DNA of 64,000 bases, taken from assembly GCF_002906155.1 (NCBI RefSeq), contig NZ_MUJK01000015.1:62001-126000 (forward strand), given 5' to 3'. Below, piece by piece: positions 15,943 to 28,000 of this stretch. Positions within the stretch are counted from its first letter, which is position 1, and each line of letters opens with the position of its first letter. Origin of the DNA: Pseudomonas laurylsulfativorans. GTDB taxonomy: Bacteria; Pseudomonadota; Gammaproteobacteria; Pseudomonadales; Pseudomonadaceae. The notes beneath the pieces are model-generated. The model saw only the letters and a program-made list of their open reading frames with translations, was not told the DNA's origin and made no database searches. The translations under genes and the position numbers were made by a program.

Positions 15943-18900
15943 ATGAACACCACCGCCCTCGAACCTTCGGTAGACGTATTCCAGACCTCGGCCCAGCAGG
16001 CCTTTTATTTGCGCGCCCAGGAGCTGGGTGCCCGGCCACTGTTCGCCGCACTGACATTGCCGCTCGCCAGGCCGGTGCAAGCTCAGGTGTTACGCAGAGC
16101 CCTGGAAACACTCGGCCGGCGCCATGAAATCCTGCGCACGCTGTACCGCCGTTTGCCGGGCATGAAATGGCCGGTGCAGAGCCTGTGCGATGCGCTGCCG
16201 CTCACGCTGTTGAGCAACCAGCCTTCGCTGGCCGAGGCCTTGAGCCGCAGTCGCGAAGCAATGGTTGAAGATTCGAACCAAGCGCTGGTGGTGGCGCAGG
16301 TCGAAGGCGAAGCAGGGCAGCCTTTCATCACTCTGCTGACCCCGGCATGCAGCTTCGACGAGGCCTCGCTGCGGGTGCTGTCGAGCGAGCTCGCCAGCCT
16401 GCTGCGCGGCGAAACCCTGGCTGAAGACGAGGACGCGCTGCAATACCTGGACTACAGCGCATGGCAGGAAGAACTGCGCGAAGAGGACATCGGCCACCAG
16501 GGCGCGGCGTTCTGGCGCAACCTGCAACAGCCGTTCGCCGTGGCCCATCGCTTGCCGTTCGAAAAAGTTGCCGAAGTATCCCAGGCTCGCCGTCAGGCTG
16601 CGCTCACCGACGCCACCTGGTTCACCGAAGTGCAACGGGCCGCTGGTGAAGCTGGGGTTGAGGCAGAGCCATTGGCGTTATTGCTGTGGAGCGCGTTCGT
16701 CGCGCGCATCGGCCATCAGGAAAAGCTGTTGATGGGCTGGCAGGTGGACGGGCGCAACGAGCAAACCGCCGCCACCCTCGGACGCTTCGCCCGACGTTTG
16801 CCGGTGGCGTTCGAGCACCGTAGCGAGCAGACACTGACGCAAGCTTTGGCAACCTTTGCGGCCAGCGTCGAGCAGTCGCTGTCTTGGCTCGACTGCCTCA
16901 ACGAGTTCGAGTTGAGCGCCGAAGGCACCGCGCCGTTGCGCTATGGCTTCGTCTATCAGGCCGGTATCGAGGCCGGTATCGAGGTGGACGACGCCAACCC
17001 CGAAGTCCTGCGTCTGCGAGTGCAGGGTGAGCAGTTGCAGTTGTCGTGTCTTGACGGCGCGCTGCCAGAATCGATGCTGGCCGAGTGGCTGGAGCAGTTT
17101 GCCGAGTTCAGTCGCCAGCTGTTGACGTCGCCCGAACTGACCCTGGGTCAGGCCGATCGGGTGAGTGCTGCGCAACGAACCCGCCTGATCGAAGGCTTCA
17201 ACCCGAACGCCACCGAGCAGGCATTGCCGTTTCGTTTCTTGCAAGAGCTGTTCAGCGAACAGGCGCGCCTGCATCCGCAACGCATCGCCCTGAGCGTCAA
17301 CGGCCAGCGCCTGAGCTATGCCGAACTGGATGTGCGCTCCAACCAGGTGGCCAATACCTTGCGTGCCCAAGGCGTGACCCCGGATGAAATCGTTGCGGTC
17401 TACGGCCAACGCTCGCTGGAAATGGTCATCGCCCTGTTGGGTACGCTCAAGGCCGGTGCGGCGTACTTGCCGCTGGACCCGAACTACCCGATCGAGCGTC
17501 TGGCGTTCATGCTCGCCGATACCGGCGCGCGCCAGGTGCTGGGCTGCCAGCCACTGCCCGAAGCGTTGCACAGTGAGCGGACAATTTCCCTGATGCCGGG
17601 GGCCGAGGTCTGGTCCGCCGCGCAAACCCGGCCTGAACCACAAGGCGACAGCGCCAATCTGGCCTACGTCATCTACACCTCCGGCTCCACCGGCCAACCC
17701 AAGGGCGTGATGATCAGCCACGCCAACGCCGTGGCCTCGACCCTGGCGCGCAATGCTTTCTATCGCCAGCCGCTGCGCGCATTCCTGATGCTCTCGTCGT
17801 TCTCCTTCGACAGCTCGGTGGCCGGGGTTTTCTGGGCGCTGGGGCAGGGCGCGACCCTGTGCCTGCCGGACGAAGACAGCTACAAGGACCCGGCCCGACT
17901 GGCCGAGTTGATCCAGCGCGAAGAAGTGTCCCACTACCTGACCTTGCCGTCGTACCACGCGCAGATTCTCGAACACCTCGACCAACAGGCCCTTGCCTGT
18001 GTGATTGTCGCCGGCGAAGCGTGCAGCAATGCGCTGGTGCAGCGACATCGCGAGGCATTGCCGGGAGTGGCACTGGTCAACGAATACGGCCCGACCGAAG
18101 GCACCGTGTGGTGCTCGGCCTGGGAGCTGCCCCAGGGCAATGCTGACGACAGCATTCCCATCGGCCAGCCGATTGCCGGCATGCGCATCCACGTACTCGG
18201 CCCGGACCTGCAACCGGTGGCCGTGGGCGTCGAAGGCGAGTTGTATGTCGGCGGTGCCGGCATTGCCCGGGGCTATCTGCAGCGCGCCACGCTGACCGCC
18301 GAGCGCTTTGTTCCGGACCCATTCACCGCAAGCGCGGGCCAGCGCCTGTACCGCACCGGTGACCTGGCGCGCTATCGCGCCGATGGCGTGCTGGAGTATC
18401 TGGGCCGGGTCGACCACCAGGTGAAAATCCGTGGTTTCCGCATCGAGTTGGGCGAGATCGAAGCGGCCATGCGCAGCGCGCCGGGTATCGAGGACGCCGC
18501 CGTGATTGCCCACCAAACCCCTAACGGCCCGCAACTGCTGGGTTTCGTGGTGTCCCCGGCCGACACCGCCGACATCCGCCTCAACGAGTTGCGCAGCCAT
18601 CTGGGGCAGGCGCTGCCCGAGCACATGCAGCCGGCACGCTTGCAGGTGCTGGAGCGGTTCCCGCTGATGCCCAACGGCAAACTCAATCGCCAGGCCCTGC
18701 TCGATCTCGACGTGCGCCGCAGCGCCTTCGTTGCCCCGCGCAACGACCTGGAGAAAACCCTGGCGGCGATCTGGGCCGAAGCGCTGCACGTGGAGCGCGT
18801 CGGTGTACACGACAGCTTCTTTGAACTCGGCGGTCACTCGCTGCTGGCCACGCGCATTCGTGCACGGATCCAGGAAGAACTGAACCTGGCGATCCCGCTC

Positions 18901-19041
18901 AAGCTGTTTTTCGACGGCGATACCCTGGAGCGCCTGGCGGCGGAAATCGAGCAGTTCCGCCAGCAAAGCGAGCACAAAGAAAACGATGTAGACGCCCTCG
19001 AAGCGTTGTTCGACGAAGTGGATGAGGAACACGCGCGATGA
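15943..19041 (+). CDS. Pyoverdine side-chain NRPS 2 (interface-A-T), predicted beta-OH-His module
   Basis: A 1032-aa protein with a degenerate C-like domain (about 1-430), an A domain (YTSGSTGQPKG near 579) and a T domain (GGHSL, Ser about 966). At the place of the catalytic HHxxxDG, the first domain has TPACSFDEASL near residue 133, so it cannot be a normal condensation domain. This fits the 'interface' domain family linked to SyrP-like hydroxylases. The A pocket reads D-S-A-T-I-A-E-V-W-K. It shares six of ten positions, including D-S, A-E-V and K, with the BacC His code (D-S-E-L-T-A-E-V-C-K) and does not resemble Asp codes (D-L-T-K). The gene starts 11 bp after the hydroxylase stop, with AAGGAC as ribosome site, and its end overlaps NRPS-3 by ATGA. 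Confidence 0.88.
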   Translation: MNTTALEPSVDVFQTSAQQAFYLRAQELGARPLFAALTLPLARPVQAQVLRRALETLGRRHEILRTLYRRLPGMKWPVQSLCDALPLTLLSNQPSLAEALSRSREAMVEDSNQALVVAQVEGEAGQPFITLLTPACSFDEASLRVLSSELASLLRGETLAEDEDALQYLDYSAWQEELREEDIGHQGAAFWRNLQQPFAVAHRLPFEKVAEVSQARRQAALTDATWFTEVQRAAGEAGVEAEPLALLLWSAFVARIGHQEKLLMGWQVDGRNEQTAATLGRFARRLPVAFEHRSEQTLTQALATFAASVEQSLSWLDCLNEFELSAEGTAPLRYGFVYQAGIEAGIEVDDANPEVLRLRVQGEQLQLSCLDGALPESMLAEWLEQFAEFSRQLLTSPELTLGQADRVSAAQRTRLIEGFNPNATEQALPFRFLQELFSEQARLHPQRIALSVNGQRLSYAELDVRSNQVANTLRAQGVTPDEIVAVYGQRSLEMVIALLGTLKAGAAYLPLDPNYPIERLAFMLADTGARQVLGCQPLPEALHSERTISLMPGAEVWSAAQTRPEPQGDSANLAYVIYTSGSTGQPKGVMISHANAVASTLARNAFYRQPLRAFLMLSSFSFDSSVAGVFWALGQGATLCLPDEDSYKDPARLAELIQREEVSHYLTLPSYHAQILEHLDQQALACVIVAGEACSNALVQRHREALPGVALVNEYGPTEGTVWCSAWELPQGNADDSIPIGQPIAGMRIHVLGPDLQPVAVGVEGELYVGGAGIARGYLQRATLTAERFVPDPFTASAGQRLYRTGDLARYRADGVLEYLGRVDHQVKIRGFRIELGEIEAAMRSAPGIEDAAVIAHQTPNGPQLLGFVVSPADTADIRLNELRSHLGQALPEHMQPARLQVLERFPLMPNGKLNRQALLDLDVRRSAFVAPRNDLEKTLAAIWAEALHVERVGVHDSFFELGGHSLLATRIRARIQEELNLAIPLKLFFDGDTLERLAAEIEQFRQQSEHKENDVDALEALFDEVDEEHAR

Positions 19042-22000
19042 GTGCTGCACCGGACAGAATGATGACCCTGGCCCAGCGTTTCTGCGGCTTGAGCGCCGAC
19101 GCCCGGCGTGCGTTGCAAGAAAAGATGCACGCTCAGGGGCTGACCCTGGAACTGCTGCCGATCCCGCCACGGGACCGCAGCGTCGATACGTTGCCGGCGT
19201 CTTACGCGCAGCAGCGCTTGTGGTTTCTCTGGCAGATGCAGCCCCAGGCTACCGCCTACAACCTGACCGGTGCCTTTCGCCTGAACGGCGAGCTGAACCG
19301 CGACGCACTGGCGCAAACCCTGAGCGCACTGGTGCGGCGTCATGAAGTGCTGCGCACCACCTTTGTCTTCGATGATCAGCAGGTCCTGCAAAAGATTCAC
19401 CCGCAGATGGATGCGCCGCTGGTTGAGGTCGTGGCCGCTGATGAAATCGAGCTGCAAGGTCAGATTGCCCTGAATGCCGAGCAGCCGTTCGACCTGCAAC
19501 ACGGCCCGTTGATGCGCTGCCGCTTGATCCGCCTCGATGCACAGCAGCATGTGCTGGTGCTGACCTTCCATCACATCGTCACCGATGGCGGTTCGCTGCC
19601 GATCCTGCTGCAGGAATTTACCCAGCTTTATGGACAACTCAGTGCCGGGCAGGCCGCGCAGCTACCGGAGCTGGGCATTCAATACGCCGACTTCGCCCGC
19701 TGGCAGCGCCTGTGGCTGGAGGCCGGTGAGGCCGAGCGCCAGCTTGATTACTGGCGCGCACAGCTGGGCAACGAACACCCGCCGCTGAACCTGCCGAGCG
19801 ACCGCCGTCGCCCGGCGATCCCGAGCCAGCAGGGTGCCAGCGTCGAACTGAAGATCTGCGCCGCGTTGACCGCGCAACTGCGTGAGCTGGCCCGCCGCGA
19901 AGGCTGCACGTTGTTCATGCTGCTGATGGCCGCCGTGCAGACGTTGTTGCACCGCTACAGCGGCGAGCAGGACATTCGCGTCGGCGTGCCGATTGCCAAC
20001 CGTACCCGCCAGGATGTGGAAAACCTGCTGGGCTTTTTCGTCAACACCCAGGTGCTGCGCAGCCAGCCCCGGGCCGACCAGTCATTTGTGCAGTTGCTGG
20101 CCGAGATCAAGGCCGCGGCACTCGGCGCGCAGGCCCATCAGGACCTGCCGTTCGAGCAACTGGTCGATGGCCTGGGCGTCGAACGCAGCCTGAGTCATAC
20201 GCCGTTGTTCCAGGTGATGTTCAACCACCAGCGCGACAGCGGCGATCCACAACGCTGGGATTTGCCGGGCCTGAGCGTCGAACCGCTGATCTGGGACGAA
20301 AAGACCACCAAGTTCGACCTGATGCTCGACACCGTCGAAGGCGACGAGGGCATCCACGCCTCGTTTGTGTATGCCACCGAACTGTTCGACGCCTCGACCA
20401 TCGAGCGTCTCGGCCGGCACTGGCTGAACCTGTTGCAGGCGATTTGCACTGACAGCACGGTTGCCTTGGCGGACCTGTGCATGCTCGACGCCTCCGAGCA
20501 GCAGGCCACTTTGCTCGACTGGAACCGCAGCGCCGTATTGAACGTCGATCAGGCGAACGCTTTGTGCGCCCATCAACTGATCGAAGCCCAGGCCGCCGCG
20601 CACCCGCACAACGTTGCCGTGACCTGCGACGGCGTCACCCTCACTTACGCCGAGCTGAACCGTCGCGCCAACCGCATCGCCCATCGCCTGCGCGAGCGCG
20701 GCGTCGGCCCGGACGTGTTGGTGGGCATCGCCCTGGAGCGTTCGCTGGATATGATCGTCAGCCTGCTGGCGATCCTCAAGGCCGGTGGTGCCTATGTGCC
20801 GCTGGACCCGGAATACCCGCAGGATCGCCTGGCCTACATGCTCGCCGACAGCGGCACGCGCCTGCTGCTGACCGACTCCGCGCTGTTGCCACGCCTGCCG
20901 TTGAGCGAACAGATCGAAGTGATCTGCCTCGATCACGCCAGCGACTGGCTGTTTGAGGCCAGTGCCGACAACCTGTCGAACCTGACTGTTCCCGAGAACC
21001 TGGCCTACGTCATCTACACCTCCGGTTCCACCGGCAAACCCAAGGGTACGCTGCTGCCCCACAGCAACCTGACCCGGCTGTTCAGCGCCACCGAGCACTG
21101 GTTCGGTTTCAATGCGGACGATGTCTGGAGCCTGTTCCACTCCTATGCCTTCGACTTTTCCGTGTGGGAAATCTTTGGCGCGTTGTTCTACGGCGGCAAG
21201 CTGGTGGTGGTGCCCCACGCGGTCAGCCGCTCGCCGGAAGACTTCGCCCGTTTGCTGAAAGACGAGCGCGTCACGGTGCTGAACCAGACGCCCTCGGCCT
21301 TCCGCCAATTGATGCCGTTTGCCTGCGCCAATGCGCAAGGCATGGCCCTGCGTTACGTGGTGTTCGGTGGCGAGGCACTCGACGTGGCCAGCCTGCGTCC
21401 GTGGTACGACGCCTTCGACGACGAGCAACCGTTGTTGATCAACATGTACGGCATCACCGAAACCACGGTGCACGTGACTTTCCGCCCGCTGGCCCGCGCC
21501 GACCTCGATGGCGCCAATAGCTCGCCGCTGGGCGAGCCGATCGCCGACCTGCGCTGGTACGTGCTCGACCCGCGCCTGAACCCGGTGGCCAAGGGTTGCG
21601 TCGGTGAGCTGTACGTCGGCGGTGCCGGCCTGGCTCGTGGTTATCACCAGCGGCCCGACCTGACCGCCACGCGCTTTGTGCCGGACCTGTTCGCCGCTGC
21701 GCCGGGCGCACGCCTGTATCGCACCGGCGATCTGGCACGTTACTGCGCCGATGGCAGCATCGAGTACGCCGGGCGTATCGACCATCAGGTGAAGATCCGT
21801 GGCTTCCGCATCGAGCTGGGAGAAATCCAGGATCGCCTGCAAAGCCATCCGGCCATCGAGCAAGCACTGGTGCTGGCGCCGCAGGTCAATGGCAGCCAGC
21901 AACTGGTCGCCTGGTTCACCGCGTCCGGCGACGACAGCGATTTGCGCCAGTCCCTGCGCGAACATTTGCAGGCCGGTTTACCGGACTACATGGTGCCGGC

Positions 22001-25000
22001 TCATCTGCTCAAACTCGTCCACTGGCCGCTGACCAGCAACGGAAAACTCGATCGCGGTGCATTGCCCAAGCCCGACGCGGCGCTGGCGCAGCAGGCTTAC
22101 ACGGCGCCGATGGACGACTTGCAGAGCGAGTTGGCGGCGATCTGGCAAGACGTGCTCAAGCTTGAGCGCGTGGGCATCGACGATAACTTCTTTGAACTGG
22201 GCGGCGACTCGATCATATCGATCCAAGTGGTCAGCCGCGCGCGTCAGGCCGGCATCCGCATCACCCCGCGCGACCTGTTCCAGCACCAGACCGTGCAGAG
22301 CCTGGCGAAGGTCGCGGTACGCAGCGCCGGGTTGGTCATTGATCAGGGACCGGTGTGCGGCGAGGTGCAGTTGACACCGATCCAGCACTGGTTCTTCGAA
22401 CAACCGATCGAGGCCCGTCATCACTGGAACCAGTCGCTGTTGCTGGAACTGCACGAGCCATTGGACAGCGCCAGCCTGCAACAGGCCTTGACCGCATTGG
22501 TGGAGCATCACGACGCACTGCGCCTGCGTTTGCGTAATGTCGACGGTGTTTGGCAACAGGCACAGGCCGAGCAGTGGAACAGTGCCGAGGTGCTGTGGCA
22601 GCGTCAGGCCGCCAATGCCGATGAACTGCTTGAACAGTGCAACGCTGCGCAAGCCAGCCTGAATCTGCAGGACGGCCCGTTGCTGCGTGCCTTGCTGGTG
22701 GACATGGGGGCCGAGGGCCAACGCCTGTTGCTGGTGGTGCATCACCTGGCGGTGGACGGGGTGTCGTGGCGATTGCTGCTGGAAGATTTGCAAACCGCGT
22801 ATCAACAAGCACAGCAAGCACAACCCCTGCTTCTGCCATCGAAAACCAGCGCCTATCAGGCCTGGGCTGCGCGTTTGCAACGGCACGCCCGGAGCCCGAA
22901 ACTGGCGACGCAAGCCGCTTACTGGCAAGCCCAGTACCACGGCGTGGCGGTGCAGCTGCCTGCCGACAACCCGCAAGGCAGCCTCGCCAGCCAGCATGCC
23001 GTCAGTGTGGAAACCGTGCTCGACAGCACCTTCACCCGCCAACTGCTGCAAGACGCTCCGGCGGCGTACCGTACCCAGGTCAACGACCTGTTGCTGACGG
23101 CGCTGGCGCGAGTGCTGGGCCAATGGACCGGTCAGTCTTCAACGCTGGTCAAACTGGAAGGCCACGGCCGCGAAGACCTGTTCGACGACATCGACCTGAC
23201 CCGCACCCTGGGCTGGTTCACCTCGATCTTCCCGGTGAAACTCACTCCGACGGGCGATCTGGCCGCGAGCATCAAAGCGGTCAAGGAACAGCTGCGCGCC
23301 GTGCCCGACAAAGGCATCGGCTTCGGCATCCTGCGGTATCTGGCCGACGTTGGCCTCAAGGACTTGCCGTCGCCGCAGGTCACCTTCAACTACATGGGCC
23401 AGTTCGATGCAAGCTTCGACGAACAGGCGCCATGGCGCCCGGCGAAGGAAAGCGGCGGCGCCGAGCAGGGCACGTCGGCCGAACTGGACCGTGGCCTGAG
23501 CATCAACGGCCAGGTCTACGCCGGGCAATTGCGCCTGAGCTGGACTTTCAGCGGTGAAGTGTTCAAAGCGCAAACGGTGCAGCGTCTGGCCGATGCCTAC
23601 GCCCTGGAGCTGCAACGGCTGATCGAACATTGCCTGGGCGGTGCCGGCGGCCTGACCCCGAGCGACGTGCCGCTGGTGCGCGTCGATCAGGCGCAACTGG
23701 ATGCCTTGCCGCTGGCGGCGGGGCAGATCGAAGACATCCTGCCGCTGTCGCCGATGCAGCAAGGCATGTTGTTCCACAGCCTGTTCGCCCCGGATGCCGG
23801 CGCTTATGTCCCGCAGATGCGTGTGGATGTGCAGGGTCTGGACGTCGAGGCGTTTCGCAATGCCTGGCAGCAGACGCTGGCGCGCCATGAAGTGTTGCGC
23901 GCGGCGTTCTTCAGTGAAAGCAACGGTTCACGTCCGCTGCAAGTGATCCTGGCCGACGCCACGCTGCCGCTGACCGTGCTCGACTGGCGCGATCAGTCGG
24001 GCCTGCCCCAGGCGCTGGATCAGTTGGCGGATGAAGATCGCTTGCGCGGTTTCGACCTGACGGCGGCGCCGTTGCTGCGCCTGACCCTGGTACGGACGGC
24101 CAGCGATATTTATCACCTGGTCTTCACCAACCACCACATCCTGCTGGACGGCTGGAGCACCTCGCAGTTGTTCGGCGAGGTGCTGCAGCGGTATGGCGGC
24201 GTGATACCGGCGCCGGGCGTTGGCCGCTATCGCGACTACATGAGCTGGCTGGGCACGCGCGACCGTGCCGCCTGCGAAGCGTTCTGGCTGGAGCAATTGC
24301 ACTCGTTCGCCGAGCCGACGCGACTGGCCGGGGCCTTGCCAGGACCGGTCGCAGGGCAGGGCGACGGTCATCGCACCCTGCACCTGAGCCTGGACCGCGC
24401 GGCCACCGAGCGCCTGAGCGGGTTCGCCCGTCAGGCCCGCGTCACGCCCAACACCCTGCTGCAAGCGGCATGGCTGTTGCTGTTACAACGCTACACCGGG
24501 CAGCAAACGGTGGCGTTCGGCGCCACCGTGTCGGGGCGTCCGAGTGAGTTGCAAGGCATCGAGCAGCAGATCGGGTTGTTCATCAACACTTTGCCGGTGA
24601 TCGCCACGCCGCACCCTGAGCGCACGGTCAGCCAATGGATCGACGAAGTCCAGGCGCTCAACCTCAAGTTGCGCGACGTCGAATACACACCGCTGGCGGA
24701 CGTGCAGCGCTGGGCCGGGAACGCCGGCGAGGCGCTGTTCGACACCCTGCTGGTGTTCGAAAACTACCCGGTGGCGCAAGCGCTGGAGGAGGGCAACTCC
24801 AGCGCGCTGAAGTTCTCCGGTATCAGTAACCACGACCAGACCAGCTTCCCCTTGGCCATCGCCGCCGAGCTGGGCGAATGCCTGGACCTGCGTTTGAACT
24901 ACGACACCGCACTGTTCAGCGCCGAGGCCATCGAAAGCTTGGGCGCGCGACTTGTGGCGTTGCTCGATGCCATGGTCCGTGCACCGCAACAGCCATTGGG

Positions 25001-28000
25001 TCGCTTGAGCCTGCTCGATGCCGCGCAAACCGCTCGGCAGGTCGAAGGCTTCAACCGCACCGCACAGACCTGGGCGGATGTGCGCCCGGTCTACCAGTGC
25101 TTCGAAGCCCAGGCACTGCAAACGCCGCAGGCCCCGGCCCTGGTGTTTGCCGGCCAGACCCTCAGCTATCGCGAACTCAACCAACAGGCCAACCAGCTGG
25201 CGCATCACCTGCGCAGCCAGGGCGTCGGCGCCGAAGTGTTGGTGGGCATTGCCGCAGAGCGTTCGCTGGAACTGGTGATCGGCCTGCTGGCGATCATGAA
25301 GGCCGGTGGCGCCTACGTGCCGCTGGACCCGGACTACCCGCGCGAGCGCCTGGAGCACATGTTCGACGACAGCGGCGTACACCTGCTGCTGACCCAGCGT
25401 CATTTGCTTGAGCAGTTGCCGATTCCGCCCGCCACCACGGCGATTTTCCTCGATGACATGGCCGGTTTGCTGGACGGCCTGAGCGACGAAAACCTGCCCT
25501 GCGTGGTCGGGCTGCAATCGCTGGCCTACATGATCTACACCTCCGGCTCCACCGGCAAACCCAAGGGCGCGGCCAACCACCATGAGGCCTTGTACAACCG
25601 CTTGGCGTGGATGCAGGGCGCGTACCCACTGGACGGGCGCGACACCGTATTGCAGAAAACCCCGTTCAGTTTCGACGTGTCGGTCTGGGAGTTTTTCTGG
25701 CCATTGATGACCGGCGCGCGCCTGGCGGTAGCCGCACCGGGTGCCCATCGCGATCCGGCGCAACTGGTCAGCCTGATCGAGCAGTACCAGGTCAGCACCC
25801 TGCATTTCGTGCCGTCGATGTTGCAGGCGTTTGTCCAGGGCGAAGGCTTCGAGCGTTGCGCCAGCCTGCGGCAGATCATGTGCAGCGGCGAAGCCTTGTC
25901 GGCGGATCTGCAGCACAACCTGTTCCGCGTGCTGCCGAACGTTGGCCTGTACAACCTGTACGGCCCGACCGAAGCGGCCATTGACGTGACCCACTGGACC
26001 TGTGCCGACGACGGCGCCGTCAGCGTGCCGATCGGTTATCCGATTGCCAACCTGGTGACCTACATCCTTGACGACAGCCTGCAACCGCAGGTGCAGGGTT
26101 GTGTCGGTGAGCTGTACCTGGGCGGCGTCGGTCTGGCGCGTGGTTATCACCACCGTCCGGAGCTGACGGCCGAGCGTTTTGTCGCCAGCCCGTTCGGTGA
26201 GCGGGGCGAGCGTCTGTATCGCACCGGCGACCTGGCGCGCTATCGCGAAGACGGCGTGATCGAATACGTCGGGCGCATCGACCATCAAGTGAAGATCCGC
26301 GGCTTGCGCATTGAGCTCGGGGAAATCGAAGCCTGTCTGCTGGAGCATCCATCGGTGCGCGAGGCCGTGGTGATCGCCCTCGACGTTGGCAAGTCCAAAC
26401 AACTGGTGGCCTACGTCACCGGTGATGCTGCCCTTGATCCACTCAGGCAGCACCTGCGCAACGCGCTGCCCGAGCACATGCAGCCAAGCCATGTGTTGCT
26501 GCTCGATCAGTTGCCGGTGACGCCCAACGGCAAGCTCGACCGCCGTGCGCTGCCACAGCCGGATCAGCAAATTCGCGAATATGTCGCGCCGCGCAATGCA
26601 GTGGAGGCTGCATTGCAAGCGGTGTGGCAAGCGTTGTTCGAAGTGCCGCAGGTCGGCATGCAGGACAATTTCTTCGAGTTGGGCGGCGATTCCATCGTCT
26701 CGATCCAGGCCGTCAGCCGCGCACGCAAGGCCGGTCTGAGCATTTCGCCCAAGCACGTGTTCAGCCATCCGACCCTTGCCGAACTGGCCACGGTGGCCCA
26801 ACCGGTCGTGGCGGATGAAGCCGTGCCAGCGCTGGTCGCACCGGCACTGAAAATCGAGCTGAGTGAAGCGCAGTATCAGGCGCTGGAATTGACGGCGGAC
26901 GAAGTCGAGGACGTTTATCCGCTGTCGCCGATGCAGCAGGGCATGTTGTTCCACTCGGTGCAGGACGGCGATTCGGGGCTGTACGTCAACCAGATCGAAG
27001 TAGGCGTGCGCGGCGTTGACGGCCCGCGTTTGCGCGAGGCCTGGGCCGATGCCGCCCGGCGTCACGGGATTTTGCGCACCGCATTCCTCTGGGAAGGCGA
27101 CAAGGAGCCACTGCAAGTGATGTTGCGCGACGCGCCTTCGCTGCTGACCGAGCTGGATTGGCGCGGGCTGGATGATCAGCCAGAACGCGTCCGCCAGCTG
27201 GCCCTGGAGGAGCGTGAACGCGGCTTCTCGCTGAATCGCACGCCCTTGTTGCGTCTGTTGCTGGTGCGTCTGGACGACGACCGCTATCGCCTGATCTGGA
27301 CCTACCACCACATCCTCATGGACGGCTGGAGCGTGTCGCGCCTGATCGGTGAAGTGCTGCGCCACTACAGTGGTGAGGAGCACGAGCCGGTGGCCGCCTA
27401 TCGCGACTACATCGACTGGCTTGGGCAGCAAGTGGCCGAGACCAGCGAGACGTTCTGGAAAGGCAAGCTCAGCAACCTCGAAGGCGCCACGCACCTGGCT
27501 CGCGCCTTGCCGGTCAAGGCGCCGCAAGCGGGTTATCACGCGATCTACACACACCTGAGTGCCGGGCAGACCGCGCGGTTGCAGGCCTTTGCCCAGCAAC
27601 AGCAAGTGACCCTCAACACCCTGGTGCAAGCCGCGTGGCTGCTGCTGTTGCAGCGCTACACCGGCCAGCGCACGGTGACATTCGGCGCCACCGTGTCCGG
27701 GCGTCCGGAAACCCTCAACGGCTCGGAGAACATGCTCGGGCTGTTCATCAACACCTTGCCGGTGGTCAACACGGTACCGACTGACGTGAACGTCGGTGAC
27801 TGGTTGCGCGAACTCCAGGCCTACAACCTCGACATCCGCGACTTCCAGCAAACCCCGCTCAGTGATATCCAGCGCTGGGCCGGGCAGGGCGGGCAGTCGT
27901 TGTTCGACAGCATCATCGTGTTCGAAAACCAGCCGGTGGACCGCACGCTGCGCGAGTGGAACGGTGACTCCCTACGCTTTGAGGACGTTTCCGATTTCGG

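Noticed and set aside
24483..27851. Minus-strand 1122-aa open frame within the terminal NRPS
   Set aside because: Antisense to conserved NRPS domains. Composition is Gln/His/Arg rich, typical of a GC shadow.
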